Assembly (NCBI GenBank): GCA_001972305.1
Contig: BDDD01001618.1
Span: 299,599-363,598, forward strand
Origin: Cephalotus follicularis
Taxonomy: Eukaryota > Streptophyta > Magnoliopsida > Oxalidales > Cephalotaceae
Length of the DNA stretch: 64,000 nucleotides
Direction of reading: 5' to 3'
In this document: positions 35,926 to 47,670 of the stretch, in pieces
Position numbering within the stretch: the stretch's first letter is position 1
Layout: every line of letters begins with the position of its first letter
The notes under the pieces: generated by a model
Database searches by the model: none
Told to the model about the DNA's origin: nothing
The model's input: only the letters and a program-made list of their open reading frames with translations
Program-made: the position numbers and the translations under genes

Positions 35926-37589
35926 TGGGCTTTACACGTGTCAAAAATGAGTCCAACTCATTCTTTGTATGACACATGTTCATTTGTCTAAGAAAACAGC
36001 CAACAATAACTCAAATGAGTCCTACTCATTTTAGTAATACCATATGTCCCTTCGAATATTAATTAAATAAGATCAAGCAAATGTGTCACAATTTAATAAT
36101 GACACAATTCGCAAAATCCACCTAACCAATATTTGATTTCATAATTGTCACCAAGACTAAACATGTCCAACACATCCATTAAGAAATCATTATCATGCAG
36201 GAACCTTTTAAAATTTCGGTTAAAATCGGTGGTGTTCATAAATTACCGAAATACCCATAGGGTTCGGTTAAGCCATTCTAAATAGTCTCGGACCTATTTA
36301 AAATGCTTCCGGACTAATATCAATTATTATCCAGATGAAAAATTAATTTAATTAGTTTTCTCATAATTTATTACACACCGCTGTAACGCGAGATTTTTTA
36401 AGTCGTCAGTTCGCGTGTACTATAATCCCTTGTCACACTTGGCCCCGATTGAGGTATACATGTCAACCCTAGATAATACCTCAATGGCTAAAATCTCTGA
36501 TCATTATTAGGACCTTTGGCAAACTCTCCAAAAATCTAATTTCCAGTCCACCTCAAGCTTGGCCAAGAATTTCATAAGTCCAAAGTATAATCATATCATA
36601 ATATCGCCGATCACCTTCACTCAGGTTTGACAATCTCATATTGCGCCCTCGCTTATATTCGTATAGATTCGATCACACTCCAGAACCACCCGATTTTCAG
36701 CCCTGCGCAAGAACTGGTTAAGGTGGAGATCAAAGCATAACTGTTTCCAAACAATATAGAGCAGTCGCTCAAGTCTAGGATCAAACGAGTTCAAGAACTC
36801 GCTAAGTGACTAACACTTATACACAACCGCAACAAGTAGGAGTCACTACTGACACGAGAATAGAGACTATCCAAATAGTGTCTCCTACGCGGGTCCAGTT
36901 GAGTGTACACCTTCCCAACGCGCACCCCGTATTTACCCTAGTGTCGCAACACATATGGTAGTGAGAGAGTCCATCCTCCAATTCCCAAAAGTAAGCAACA
37001 TACGCGCAAGTCTATCCGATTCACTAATGTCCACAAAGTGAACCTATGATTTGGAACTAATTCGACATAAGGAATAAGGTATTCAATCTCACTGCCTCCA
37101 TGCATGGCATCTAACTTTATGTCAGGGTATCACAAGCGTAAGTAGGTTTATCTAGACTACTTCGATTATATGATAAAACACAAGTGATATTGTCGTATTA
37201 AATTATAAACAAAATAGCACATGTCATATATCTGGAATAAGACTGTTTATATACACGATAGGTTCGATTCAAAAGCCCATCCAATGGCTTGTCGGGTCAC
37301 CCTATCTAACAGATATTCACGTCCAAACATCCCAATTGAACTATCCTAACCATATCTTGAAAACCTCATTGAAAATCTATTTGAATGTTTGTAAAAATCT
37401 TTTATTGAAACTTTTCTTTAAAGATTTGTCTTGAAGATTGATTTGAGAATTAATGGTGTTAAAAGAGGATTAACATAGGCTACAAGGCCCCAGAGAAGAT
37501 TTCTATGGAACCCATTTGAAGATAAAAGAATTTAGGATTGAAAAGGGTTGAAAACAGTGTATTTTGGTTGAAAACAGGGCGCTAAGTGA

Positions 37590-37880
37590 TGACTGCTTCG
37601 TCCAAACCGTCGACAATTACGTCCAAAGCGTCGCCGGTTTCGTGTAGGGCATCGACGGTTAAGACCTTAAGCATCGACAATTACACTAGGCGTCAACCGT
37701 TTGCAATGCATTAAGCCTTGACTGATGCCTTAGGGGTCAACAGTTTGCAATGCATAAAGCGTCGACGCTTTAATCGAAAGCGTCGACAATTTGACCCTTA
37801 AGCATCGACCTTTTCCATGAGAGTGTCGACGGTTTCCACGCTCAAAGCGCCGACGCTCTAACCAAAGCATCGACCGTTTG
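37590..37880. repeat. Palindrome array in LTR-C
   Basis: About twelve units occur here, such as AAGCGTCGACGCTTTA, GCATCGACGGTTA and GTGTCGACGGTTT. They are in the same relative place as in LTR-B, but with different unit sequences and spacing. Confidence 0.8.
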
Positions 37881-38588
37881 ACAGCAACAACGAGTTCGTC
37901 AAAACAGTCTGAAAATCTGTTTAAATCCGTTTAAATCTGATCCAAAGGAAGCTATAAGCCCCTAAGGTCGATTGTAACTTAAAACCAGCCTTAAAACTTC
38001 AGATCTGTACCTGTAAACCGTAAATCTAGAGAGAGAAGAGATTAAGCCTATAAACCTAAAACTCTTAATTCTCTATCTTATTTCCATGTCAATTCGTTTT
38101 AAATCATAACAAACATCCTAGTTCATTCATCTAGCATATATACAATCATCCATAACCATAAAATCCGTTCATTTCAATTTAAATGCATGGATTCAAAGCA
38201 TATACGTAGAACCTACCTCAAAACTTTTAAGAACGAAGAACAAGTTGATTTGTTGCTTGGATCCTTGTTCTGTTTCTCCCTTCAAGTTCTACGCACTGCC
38301 ACGATCCCAAGGAATCCGTCCTTGTTCGATTCTGAGCTCTATCTCTCTAACTCCCTTGGAAAGAGAATTGAAAATGATAAGGAAAGAGAGTTACTCGCCT
38401 ATATATAGGCTCAATTAGGCGAAAACTCAAGGTTATGCCTTAGGTTCTATTGAACCCCCATCACCCATAAACAGACATAAAAATGGAAAATATGTAATAT
38501 CATATACATGTCATGCCACCCGTACATACAATACCATATAAATACAAACAAAAAATACATACATCCGTAACTCGGGGCTTACATCAAA

Positions 38589-39514
38589 ACTTTCTCAACA
38601 GCAGTAACGTACGTATCTACTGGTATTACACATCAGAGTCACGTGCATGTACAATTATTTAAGTCCCAAGTCTATATAGTTTTTCATTTTTTTTCATCAA
38701 TTGTTTGTGTGGTGTTCTTTAGATATGGTGTTGAGCTATGACAGAGGCAAACTTAATTATCTTACCATTTGTCAAGCGAACCCCAAATCTTATACGGACT
38801 TCAGAGACTTATACAACTATCTAGTATTTCTTTCTAAATGTTATTATATGATTCAATACGATCATGTGGTGTGATGGAGTTTTAAGCGATGGTATTTTCA
38901 GGCGATATTGTTTTTAGTTCAAACCCAACAACAATTTTTATTGTAGTATCTTTTCTGATTGTTTTTAGTTTTTTGTTAGTGTAGTAGTTGTAGTTTCCCT
39001 CATTTTTACGTATGTAATTTGTCTGATAGACCATTTTGGTATTGACTACTATTATCATGTATTGGCTAATCCAATTTATTAATGAAATTCTTATTCTTTC
39101 TGTAAAAAACTTAAAGTATATGATTTATAATTTATAATTTATAATTTATAATTGTTTTAAATTTAAAATTTTTGAATTTGATAATTCTTTGTATGATTTT
39201 CATAGTATTTTTTATCATGTTAGAGATTAGCGGTTAATATGTTAGTCATTAACGGTACAAAGAAGAGAGTTTATACCACGACTCAATCATGAGTTGGACT
39301 AATCACATCCATAGGGATCCTAGAAAAAACAACTATCAGATCAAGTTTACTAACTAATAATGAAAATAAAACATTGGTCTTTGTCAAAGCATATCGTAAC
39401 TCTAACCAACCATTTGATGTGTCCCCCATAGCACTAAATACTTAACAATTCTATCAGTACAACAAGAGGAGCTGAGCACCAGTCTATAGAGTAAAGGCTT
39501 GGCTTGTGTCCAAC
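38589..39514. other. AT-rich intergenic DNA with TTTATAA repeat
   Basis: Non-coding. A TTTATAA unit repeats about four times at 39,122-39,153. The stretch at 38,930-39,110 (GTAGTTGTAGTTTCCCTC and ATTAATGAAATTCTTATTC) resembles the 3' end of a plant LINE, but no reverse transcriptase is present. Confidence 0.4.
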
Positions 39515-39742
39515 TACTCCAAAAAATGTCTTTTAACAATTCGTATTACAAATCCAACGGTTAGATATGATAAGTTATGTGTGTAGATCTTATATGTCAA
39601 TTTTCAAAATGAATTGGATATCTCTAACTATTTCATTTTATCAAAACAATTTAAACCGTTATAACTATATTTGGTTCAACAGTTGAATATAAAAATGAAT
39701 AGTTAAAGATATCCAATTCACTTGAAAATTAACGTATATGAT

Positions 39743-41469
39743 TGTTCACGAATTTTGAAAAGAATTAAATTTATACCGCAAGTGTACGGTTGTGCAGTAA
39801 CGGGTCAAACGTTAGGAAACAAGCTAAATTAATTATAATTTATTCAACCTATGTGAAGTATGCAAAATTGAGGTCCAATTATGAAAACTACTCCTAAAAA
39901 TGCAAAAATAAACTAATTATTAAAATAGGCAATTAAAGCGTCGACGCTATGACTTGAAACAATGAAAGCGTCGACAGTTACAGGGTAGGCGTCGATGGTT
40001 TATGCGTACTGAATTGAAAATTAATGGGAATTAAACATGCAATTTTAAAAACTAATCAAAGCAGCAAATAAAATATATAAGAGAAAAGCGGTTTTAGGGT
40101 ATAGAAACTCACCATAGATTATATCGAAAACTCACTTACTTGATTGCCCAAACCTTGGTAACCAACGGCAGCTAGGTCGATACGGAGTGCGACTGTGATG
40201 ACAAATCGTATGAGTAGTCATGCTAGGTCTATACGGAGTATGGCAGTGGCAACAAATCGTATGAGTAGACATGCTATGTCTATACGGAGTGTGTTCGGCA
40301 TGACAAACCGTATGAGTAGACTCCACTGATTGCGTTAAAAACCATTCATTCAACAACATTCTTATTCACCGACAAAGTGTTTGTGGATTTTAATCAGACA
40401 GACAAAGTATGTGTGAAAGCAGATAATTGAAGAACGAATCAAAACTTTAAGAATTTTTATTGATGGAGTTGAATCAACACAATCTAGGCTTTGTTCTAAC
40501 CCTAAAAACCTTAAGAATTTAGCTACAAAACATTATAAAGAAACTGCTGAAGAAAAGAAAAGAAGAAAACGTTTAAAGGGTGGCTACACACTGTTTTTGG
40601 CCGACTTTTACACATATTTATACTTACAAAACTGATTAAAAACGAAAATAAAATAACCTAATTACAATCCTTCCAAAAATCCAAAACTTTCCATTTTTGT
40701 TGTTGCCGTAAGCGTCGTCGGTTTAGTGCTTTAGCGTTGACGCTTTGGTAACGTGAATGCATGCTCATTCTGCACTTAAATGTTAAGCGTCGACAGTGTT
40801 AAGTAAAGCATCGGCGCTTACAATACTAAACTGCACTAAGCATTGACACTAATGTGCAAGGCATCGGCGCTTTAAAATGTAAACTCAGACTTGTAAAGTG
40901 GGACATGTACCCGAGCAGAGCTTCAGACTTGAAATGTCGGCATTTTTTGTGCAAAGGCAGAGCTTGCATGTAGAGTACAAACCATGAAGAACGTCCGAGC
41001 AGACCTTGAGGAGCATAACAACATCAAACTACCCAGCCAGACCTGCCAAGCAATGTTAGCAAGAAAACTTGAAGCGCAAACCAAAAGTGAAATTCCAAAC
41101 AAGCCGAGCAAAGCATGGACTATTGGTAAGGTGCAGACTTGAGGTGTTGAGCAGTGATGAGGTTTTGGTCAGACCAGTGCACTTGGAATGTGCTGCCGAG
41201 CAGAGAAGAAAATGTGGTCTAATGCAGGGAGGCGTAAAGTGTCGACGCTTTTAATTGAAATGTCAGCGCTTTAAAGATAAGCGTCGACGCTCATAATGAC
41301 TCGGTCGACGCTTTGAAGCAAATTTACACCAGTTTAAGCCAATTTCACTGCACTTTGATATCTTTCCCTTTGTACCTGCAAATCAAATCAAAGCAACCCA
41401 AGTAATCTGATCCAAGCATAAAAATATAATAATTAACTCCTTAAAAACAACATATTTTTATGCTAAACA
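39743..41469 (-). repeat. Left LTR (3' LTR) of the Gypsy fossil
   Basis: On the minus strand it begins TGTTTAGCATAAAAATATG and ends GTGAACA. It contains a 51-bp tandem repeat and two zones of GCGTCGACGC-type motifs (39,935-40,010 and 40,700-41,320). The polypurine region CAAGTATGGGTGTATT lies just inside. Confidence 0.85.
40170..40323. repeat. 51-bp tandem repeat, three copies, in the Gypsy LTR
   Basis: The unit runs from GCTAGGTCKATACGGAGT to ACAAATCGTATGAGTAG. The equivalent array in the right LTR (46,631 onward) is the site of the Copia insertion. Confidence 0.9.
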
Positions 41470-42659
41470 AATACACCCATACTTGAACTTTGCTTGTTCT
41501 CAAGCAAACCAAATGGAAAGCTAAAACAAAAACACAAAAGCAAAAACTAAAACAGAAAATATAAACAAAAACCTAACTCACTTTCGTAGGAATCACGATT
41601 GCTCGTGAGTGTTTTCCAGCGAATAAACGCACAAAATTTAGTTCATCAAAACTTTGACAATAGGCTAAGTGTATCTCCACTTAAAAATTAATAGACACCC
41701 CCATACTTGAATTTTATTATCTCATTTCAAGTTCTTGAATCAAAACACATCTCATTTAAAGAGTTTTACCAAAAAAAAAAATTTATTCCACACGTATGCC
41801 AATCAAGATATGCATTCTTAGCAACATAAAATATTATTTCATAGTCAGACAAAGAACTTTAGCACTTACACACATTTTCTTTCTTTTGCTTTTCTTTTTC
41901 TCTTTTTATTTATTCCTCCACTACTGTTGGTTTGAATGACATGGATGGAGCAAACACCAGACACCCAAATTACTAAGTAGCTTCAGATTTTACCAACTTA
42001 AATTTGTGCAATGTCTTAGCCTTTTAAGCTTTCTATAAGATCCATGTAGCGAGCTTTCGACCAGTTACTTTCGAACCAGTTGGCTTTAAGGAATTGTGTG
42101 TAAAATACCCATAAGCCTTAATTACTCGAATCAAATAGGCTATAGACCAAGACTAAATTCAAAGAGGTAAAATATACATTTTCTTTTCTTTTCTTTATAT
42201 ATATGCAATAACATCAATTCTTTGGCTTAACTCCTCACTAAAATTTATGAAACTTTTGAAAACATACAATATTAGTCTTTTTATTCATTCTTTTCATTAT
42301 TTTTCACACACCAACTCCTACCTTGGAATATATTCCTTTTCTTTTCCTTGAAAATAAAATTTTTATTATTTCTCCTATGGGGTTTTCTATTATTTCTAAG
42401 TATATCCACATTTATTCCAACTTTCAAAATTAAAATAAACTTTTAGTACTAACCCCCCCTCCCATACTTAAATTTTGCATTGTCCTCAATCCAATTAACT
42501 ATAAAAATAACAATGAATGCTCAAGAAATATATGAAAAACAATGCAATTGACTATAAAAATAACAATGAAAGATCAAGAAAAATATATGAAACAATGCAA
42601 CAAATAAAAACAATAGGGGTAGGGTTTACCGAATAAAATCATCGAGGCTCAAAATAAAA
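41470..42659. other. Non-coding 3' interior of the Gypsy fossil
   Basis: AT-rich with poly-A/T tracts and no recognisable protein. This is where pol would be expected in a complete element. TACTTGAACTTTGC and TACTTAAATTTTGCATTGTCC resemble each other and the LTR-proximal purine tract. Confidence 0.5.
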
Positions 42660-43132
42660 AGGCTCATACAAGTCCATGGCCTCCTCCATCGGTGCAGCAG
42701 TAAACTCAAGAAACTTCTTCAATCGCTGCTCATTCACTTTGAACGCATCTCCAATACCTGTCTTAGCAAACTCAAAAATACAAGGTGAAAGCAAAGTTTA
42801 ACAATATAAGCATTATTCCAACAGGATCTCCACCAATAGAATCCATCAATAAAATCGTAACATTTTAATGCATCACCTATACCTGTCTTCACAATCGGAA
42901 ACACACAATGTGAGAAAACATTTTTTAAAATATAAGAATTGTCCCAACATGATTTCCACCAATAAAAACCATCAAGAGAACAAGAATAATCATGACCACC
43001 CAACCAGTCAAACATTTGATCATTGATACTCCAGACCTTCCATCCGATTTGGTCTTTAGTCGGGAAAAAGTTATTTTCCAAAGTTATGTGAGGGTGAGAC
43101 GGCATGCTAAGCTTATGAGTGAAATGGGACAT
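42660..43132 (-). pseudogene. Duplicated W-rich module at the 3' end of the Gypsy coding region
   Basis: On the minus strand a segment reading DGFYWWKSCW followed by NSYI is repeated as DGFYWWRSCW followed by NAYI, each followed by similar residues. The unit is roughly 126-129 bp. It follows the protease domain and is not a domain I can name. Part of a fossil element. Confidence 0.5.
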
Positions 43133-43138
43133 ATCGTC

Positions 43139-45838
43139 TCATTGACTATCCGAAATGGAGTCCATGATCCCTTCGTCCAACCAACTCAGAATTTCCTTTT
43201 GCGTGACCTCCAATTCCTTGAATTCTCTCAAACATTCCATGAAGTTGCTATCAAAATCTATGTCGAAGTGCGTTTGGTCAGGCGTGACAAGTTTGTAAGT
43301 GTAATGGGATAGATGATCCCATTCACTATCCAAAGTTGGCTCAACGATCTCATTTTTTAGCCACGTTAACATTTCCTTTTGGGTAGCTTCCTTTTCTTCG
43401 AATTCTCTCACACACTCAATGAACTCTTTATCAAAATCAATGTCAACATATGTGTCAATCCGATCAAGAATTGAGTGTATCACGTAGACTTCATTAAAGT
43501 CAGCTTGATGCTTTCCCAAACGGAAAATGTTAAAGTCCATTGATGACTTTTCAAAACTCAACTTCATGAGACCATTTCGGCAATTGATCAATGCATTACT
43601 CGTGGCCAAAAATGGTCTGCCAATGATAACTGGGATTTGATCTTTTATATTAACAACAGGCTGGGTGTCTAATACGACAAAGTCGATATGAAAGAAAAAC
43701 TCGCCAACCTTGATTAACACATCCTCAATTTTCCCTCTCGGTACTTTCACCGACCTATCAGCTAATTGCAAAGTCATCATGGTCGGGTGCAACTCTCCTA
43801 AACCAAGTTGCTCAAAAATTGAATAAGGCAACAAATTCACACTTGCTCCTAAATCAAACAAAGCATGTTCAATTTTGGTGTTACCAATGATGCAAGAGAT
43901 TGTCGGGCAGCCAGGATCTTTATACTTTGGAATCTTCGGTTGTGAGATAATCGTGGTGATATTGGCTGCCAAGAAAGCCTTTTTCGAAGTCTAAAGGATC
44001 CTCTTTTTAGTGCACAAGTCTTTTAAGACTTTTGCATAAGAGGGCACATGAGCAATAACATCAAGTAATGGAAGGTTGATTTGGACTTGCGTAAACGTTT
44101 CTACTATCTTTTCCATTGCTGGTGCTTTCTTATTTTTCTCTAATCTCTTTGAAAAAGGAAAAGGGGAATCATATGAACGTTCGGGTACTTCCACTGGTTG
44201 TTCCTTATTCTTCTCCTCTTCTTCGTCTTTCTTTTCGTCTTGTGCACTTAACTTCGTTGGTTGCGCGGAGGAGTCAACCAACTGTTCATTTAATTTCTTT
44301 AGCGCTAAGGACTCGTCCAATTGCTCGCTCACATTTTCTGTTTTCTCCGCTGCTTGGTACTTCTTTCCACTCCGTAGGACAAAAACTTGTTTTGATGGTC
44401 CCGAGGAGGAAGAGGAGACTTGCGGATTTGATGTCGGTTGGGTGTGAGCGAAATGGTCATGGCATTCCTTAGATTCGGGTATGGCTAAGAAGGCATCTTG
44501 CCTTTCTCTCTTTCATGTAGAGCATATGCAAGCTGTGAAATTTGCTTTTCCATGTTATGCTGACTAGTCATCACAACGCTCATGAGAAGCTCTATGCTCT
44601 TTTCTAGCGAGGAAATCCTAGACGTGTCTTCTCTTTGGTTCAACAAACAAGGTGATTATTGATTTTGAAATTGATTTTATGGTGGGAAGGATGGTCGGAC
44701 ATTAGTTGAATTCGATGGAAACCTTTGAAGGGTCTGCTGTGGTGCAGACTGGCTAGGGAAGCTCGAAGGTTGCCCAGAGAAATTTGGGTTTTGACCCAAA
44801 AATTTTAAGGGTCCTCTTACGTTTTGCCCTTGACTCTATGAGAAGTTTGGATGATTTCTCCAACCCGGATTGTAAGTGTTACTATAGGGGTTGTATTGAT
44901 TCATAGCGGACACATTCTCAGGAGAATACTAATTTTCAATGTAAATTTGGCATTCTTCAACAACATGACTAGGGGACTGGCACCAAGAGCACATAAGGAT
45001 GCTATGATTTATGTGATTCGCGTGCTCGGATCCCCTAATCAGCGGCTCTAATCTCTTGAGGCGGTTATCTAACTGTGCCTCCAGCGCAACTGCTCCTTCT
45101 ATAACGTACCTTTATTCGGCAAAGTTCTCTAAAAAACTTGAGTGGACTCTCACTCCCTAGTTCGCTCACCCAAATCTAAAAGGAAATTCCAAGCCTCATT
45201 TTCATCAGTGTAAAAGGTGAACCCATCAGGACACATCAACTCGACCAATTGCTTAGTTTGGTAGTCGATGCCTTCGTAGATGATTTGGCACAAATATCAC
45301 GTGTTTAAACCGTGATATGGACACTCTAAGAGAAGGTCTTTAAAACGCTCCATACATCGAGAGAATGATTCATTGGATCGTTGGCGAAATTGGAGAATGT
45401 CGTTCCTAAGTTTATTGGTTTTGTGGAGCAGAAAGAATTTCTTTAGGAACGAGACAGTGAAATGTTCCATATAGAGATAGAACCATTTGGGAGACTGTAG
45501 AGCCACTTCTTAGCTCCATCTTTCAGAGAAAATTTGATAAAACGCAATTGGATTGCATCATCTGAGAGTTGCTGAAGTTTCATGAGGGCACACACCTCAT
45601 CGAACTCGTGAAGGAAGAGATATGCATCCTCATTGGGTAATCCGTGAAAGTGTGGGAGCATGCTAATAAATTGGGATTTCAACTCAAAATTGTTCCCTTG
45701 AGAAGTAGGCAATAGGATACAGGATGGTTGCGCTGTCCTCGCAAGATAGAATCTATCACGCAGAGTTTGGATGGGTCGTCCGTCCGCCATTGGTGCTTGT
45801 TGATTAATTCGTTCTAAGTGATTGTTTGGACCACGCAC
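43139..45838 (-). pseudogene. Gypsy gag-protease region (fossil)
   Basis: In order on the minus strand: a retrotransposon gag domain (about 45,840-45,290, with LPHFHGLPNEDAYLFLHEF and LRNDILQFRQRSNESF); a charged linker (about 44,330-43,990, with PFPFSKRLEKNKK and LCTKKRIL); and a retropepsin-like protease (about 43,970-43,550, with DLGASVNLLPYSIFEQLGL and the IIGRPFLATSNALI block). Gag would form the particle and the protease would process it. The region is broken by several changes and treated as a fossil. Confidence 0.8.
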
Positions 45839-46167
45839 CCACTAAGTCATAAACTAAGAAAACCTACTAACGAACGGAATCCTAAACTAAAGCAAAAAAC
45901 GCAAGGTTAAAGCAGATTTTTTTTTTTGAATTAAAGTTTATGCAAGACCTAAATTAAACTAAGATTATTAAAACTTATGCATAAATCAAAATTAGCGAAA
46001 TCAAGGTTTGTTAAAAGCTTAAGATGTGAAAGTTTGTTTTAAAGCTTATGAACGAACCTTAATTAAACTACGCTAGAAAAATTGTTAGAAAAACACAAAA
46101 ACAAGAACATAAAAACACAAATAAATACTACGAATCAGTTGAACAAAAACTAATTTAAAACTTATTT

Positions 46168-46184
46168 CCCTGGCAACGGCGCCA
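46168..46184 (-). other. Primer binding site, tRNA-Asp type
   Basis: The minus strand reads TGGCGCCGTTGCCAGGG a few bases after the LTR end. This pairs with the 3' end of plant tRNA-Asp with one mismatch. Athila-type Gypsy elements are known to use this primer. Confidence 0.85.
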
Positions 46185-46828
46185 AAAACTTGTTCACAAA
46201 TTTTGAAAAGAATTAAATTTATATCGCAAGTACACAGTTGTACAGTAACGGGTCAAACGCTAGGAAACAAGCTAAATTAATTATAATTTATTCAACCTAG
46301 GCGAAGTATGCTTGAGGTCCAATTATGAAAACTACTCCTAAACATGCAAAAATAAACTAATTATTAAAACAGGCAATTAAAGCGTCGACGCTAGGAAACA
46401 CTATGACTTGAAACAATGAAAGTGTCGACGCTTACAGGGTAGGCGTCGACGGTTTATGCGTACTGAATTGAAAATTAACGGGAATTAAACATGCAATTTT
46501 AAAAACTAATCAAAACAACAAATAAACTTAACTGAAATATATAAAACAAAAGCGGTTTTAGGGTATAGAAACTCACCATAGATTATATTGCAATCTCACT
46601 TACTTTATTGCCCAAACCTTGCTAACCAACGGCAGCTAGGTCGATACGTAGTGCGACTGTGATAACAAATCGTATGAGTAGTCATTGTTGACATTTATGT
46701 GTGACAATCTTGGTTTTGATAATAATAAAGCACCTAACTTGCTTGTTGATGTGAAGGATAGTTTAAATGAAACAAACAAGTAAAGTTGCAAGTTAAAACA
46801 AGAATATATGCATAACAGACCTATTGGT

Positions 46829-47290
46829 GTCAACGCCTAGATCATTTGCGTCAACGTACTGGGCTTAAGCATGTGTTCTGGGCTTTGGAATATGATCTTC
46901 GTCAACGTGCTGATTATTCTCGTCAACGTGCTGGATTTTGTAATATTGGCGTCAACGCAATGATGAAGATGTCAACGCCAAAAGGTGCAAAAATCAGACA
47001 GTTACTTAGACGTTAACGTGAAGACATATTGGTGTCAACATCTATTTTGAAGACGTCAACGCCATCATTAGATGTCAACGCAAAAGAGTGCAAAAATCAG
47101 ACAGTGACTTAGAAGTTAACGCATAAAGCAGATGGAGTCAACACAAATGATATTTGCGTCAACGCCATGCGTACACGTCAACGTCAATAATACAGAAATC
47201 AGATAGTAGCTAATGGAGTCAACGTGAAGAATCAAATGAATTAACGCATAAGGACATAGACGTCAACGCCATACGTAAAACGTCGACGCC
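46829..47290. repeat. GTCAACG array in the left Copia LTR
   Basis: About seventeen units built on GCGTCAACGCC, CGTCAACGTGCTG, ATGTCAACGCC or the GTTAACG variant occur in 460 bp. A matching array lies at 51,490-51,960 in the 3' LTR. On the minus strand each GTCAA is TTGAC, the WRKY-factor W-box core. Confidence 0.85.
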
Positions 47291-47670
47291 CAAGACAGTC
47301 ATACACATAAATTTGTAAGATTTGAAACTGCTGAAATTGGGAAAACTATCCATAGATGATTCCAACGGCTCCTTGATGATTCCAACAGTTATATCCTGCA
47401 AGAAGCCTATAAATAGAGGTTGAATCAGTGAAGAAAAATATCAAGAAAAACTGCAAAAGAATCAGCATACAATCTTTCATATTCTTAAGAGCTTTTGTTT
47501 TATTTGCAAGCTATATATTTTGATATTTTTTCTGAGCTTTATTTCATCGTTCAACCTTTTTAGAGGTTACAGATAACACAACCACCACCTGAATATCTTT
47601 ATGTAACACCAGGTTGTTAATACCTTAATTCAAGTTAGGATTTAGCATCTTAATTGAGATAAAGTGATCC

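Larger units (their letters stand above)
32583..37316 (-). mobile_element. Second-level LTR element nested in LTR-C (LTR-X)
   Basis: It runs from TGTTGTGAATGG at 32,588 to CCCTATCTAACA ending at 37,311, with a perfect GATAT target duplication (32,583-32,587 and 37,312-37,316). Without LTR-B it is about 2.25 kb and has no coding sequence, so it is most simply another solo LTR. On the minus strand it begins TGTTAGATAGGG; AACTTCCGCTGC near its far end resembles some Copia LTRs. Orientation and family are inference. It carries five GCGTCGACGC-type motifs at 35,840-35,925. Confidence 0.7.
31436..38588 (-). mobile_element. Solo LTR, long-LTR Gypsy type (LTR-C), split by a nested insert
   Basis: The outer ends are TGTCAAACCCCGAACC at 31,441 and CTCGGGGCTTACA ending at 38,583. 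They are flanked by a perfect TCAAA target duplication (31,436-31,440 and 38,584-38,588). The two parts (31,441-32,587 and 37,317-38,583, about 2.4 kb together) are similar to the reverse complement of LTR-B over its whole length, so this is one LTR in minus orientation. The CTATATATAGGC block near 38,400 is the promoter region. No gag or pol is present. It is interrupted at GATAT by the next element. Confidence 0.85.

Noticed and set aside
38930-39110. LINE insertion
   Set aside because: Only a 3'-end-like stretch is present. There is no reverse transcriptase, poly-A tail or target duplication, so I kept it as a note in the gap entry.
40132-40359. Small repeat protein (HTPYR units)
   Set aside because: It is the translation of the 51-bp non-coding tandem repeat in the Gypsy LTR. 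The same repeat in the right LTR is not open in an equivalent way.
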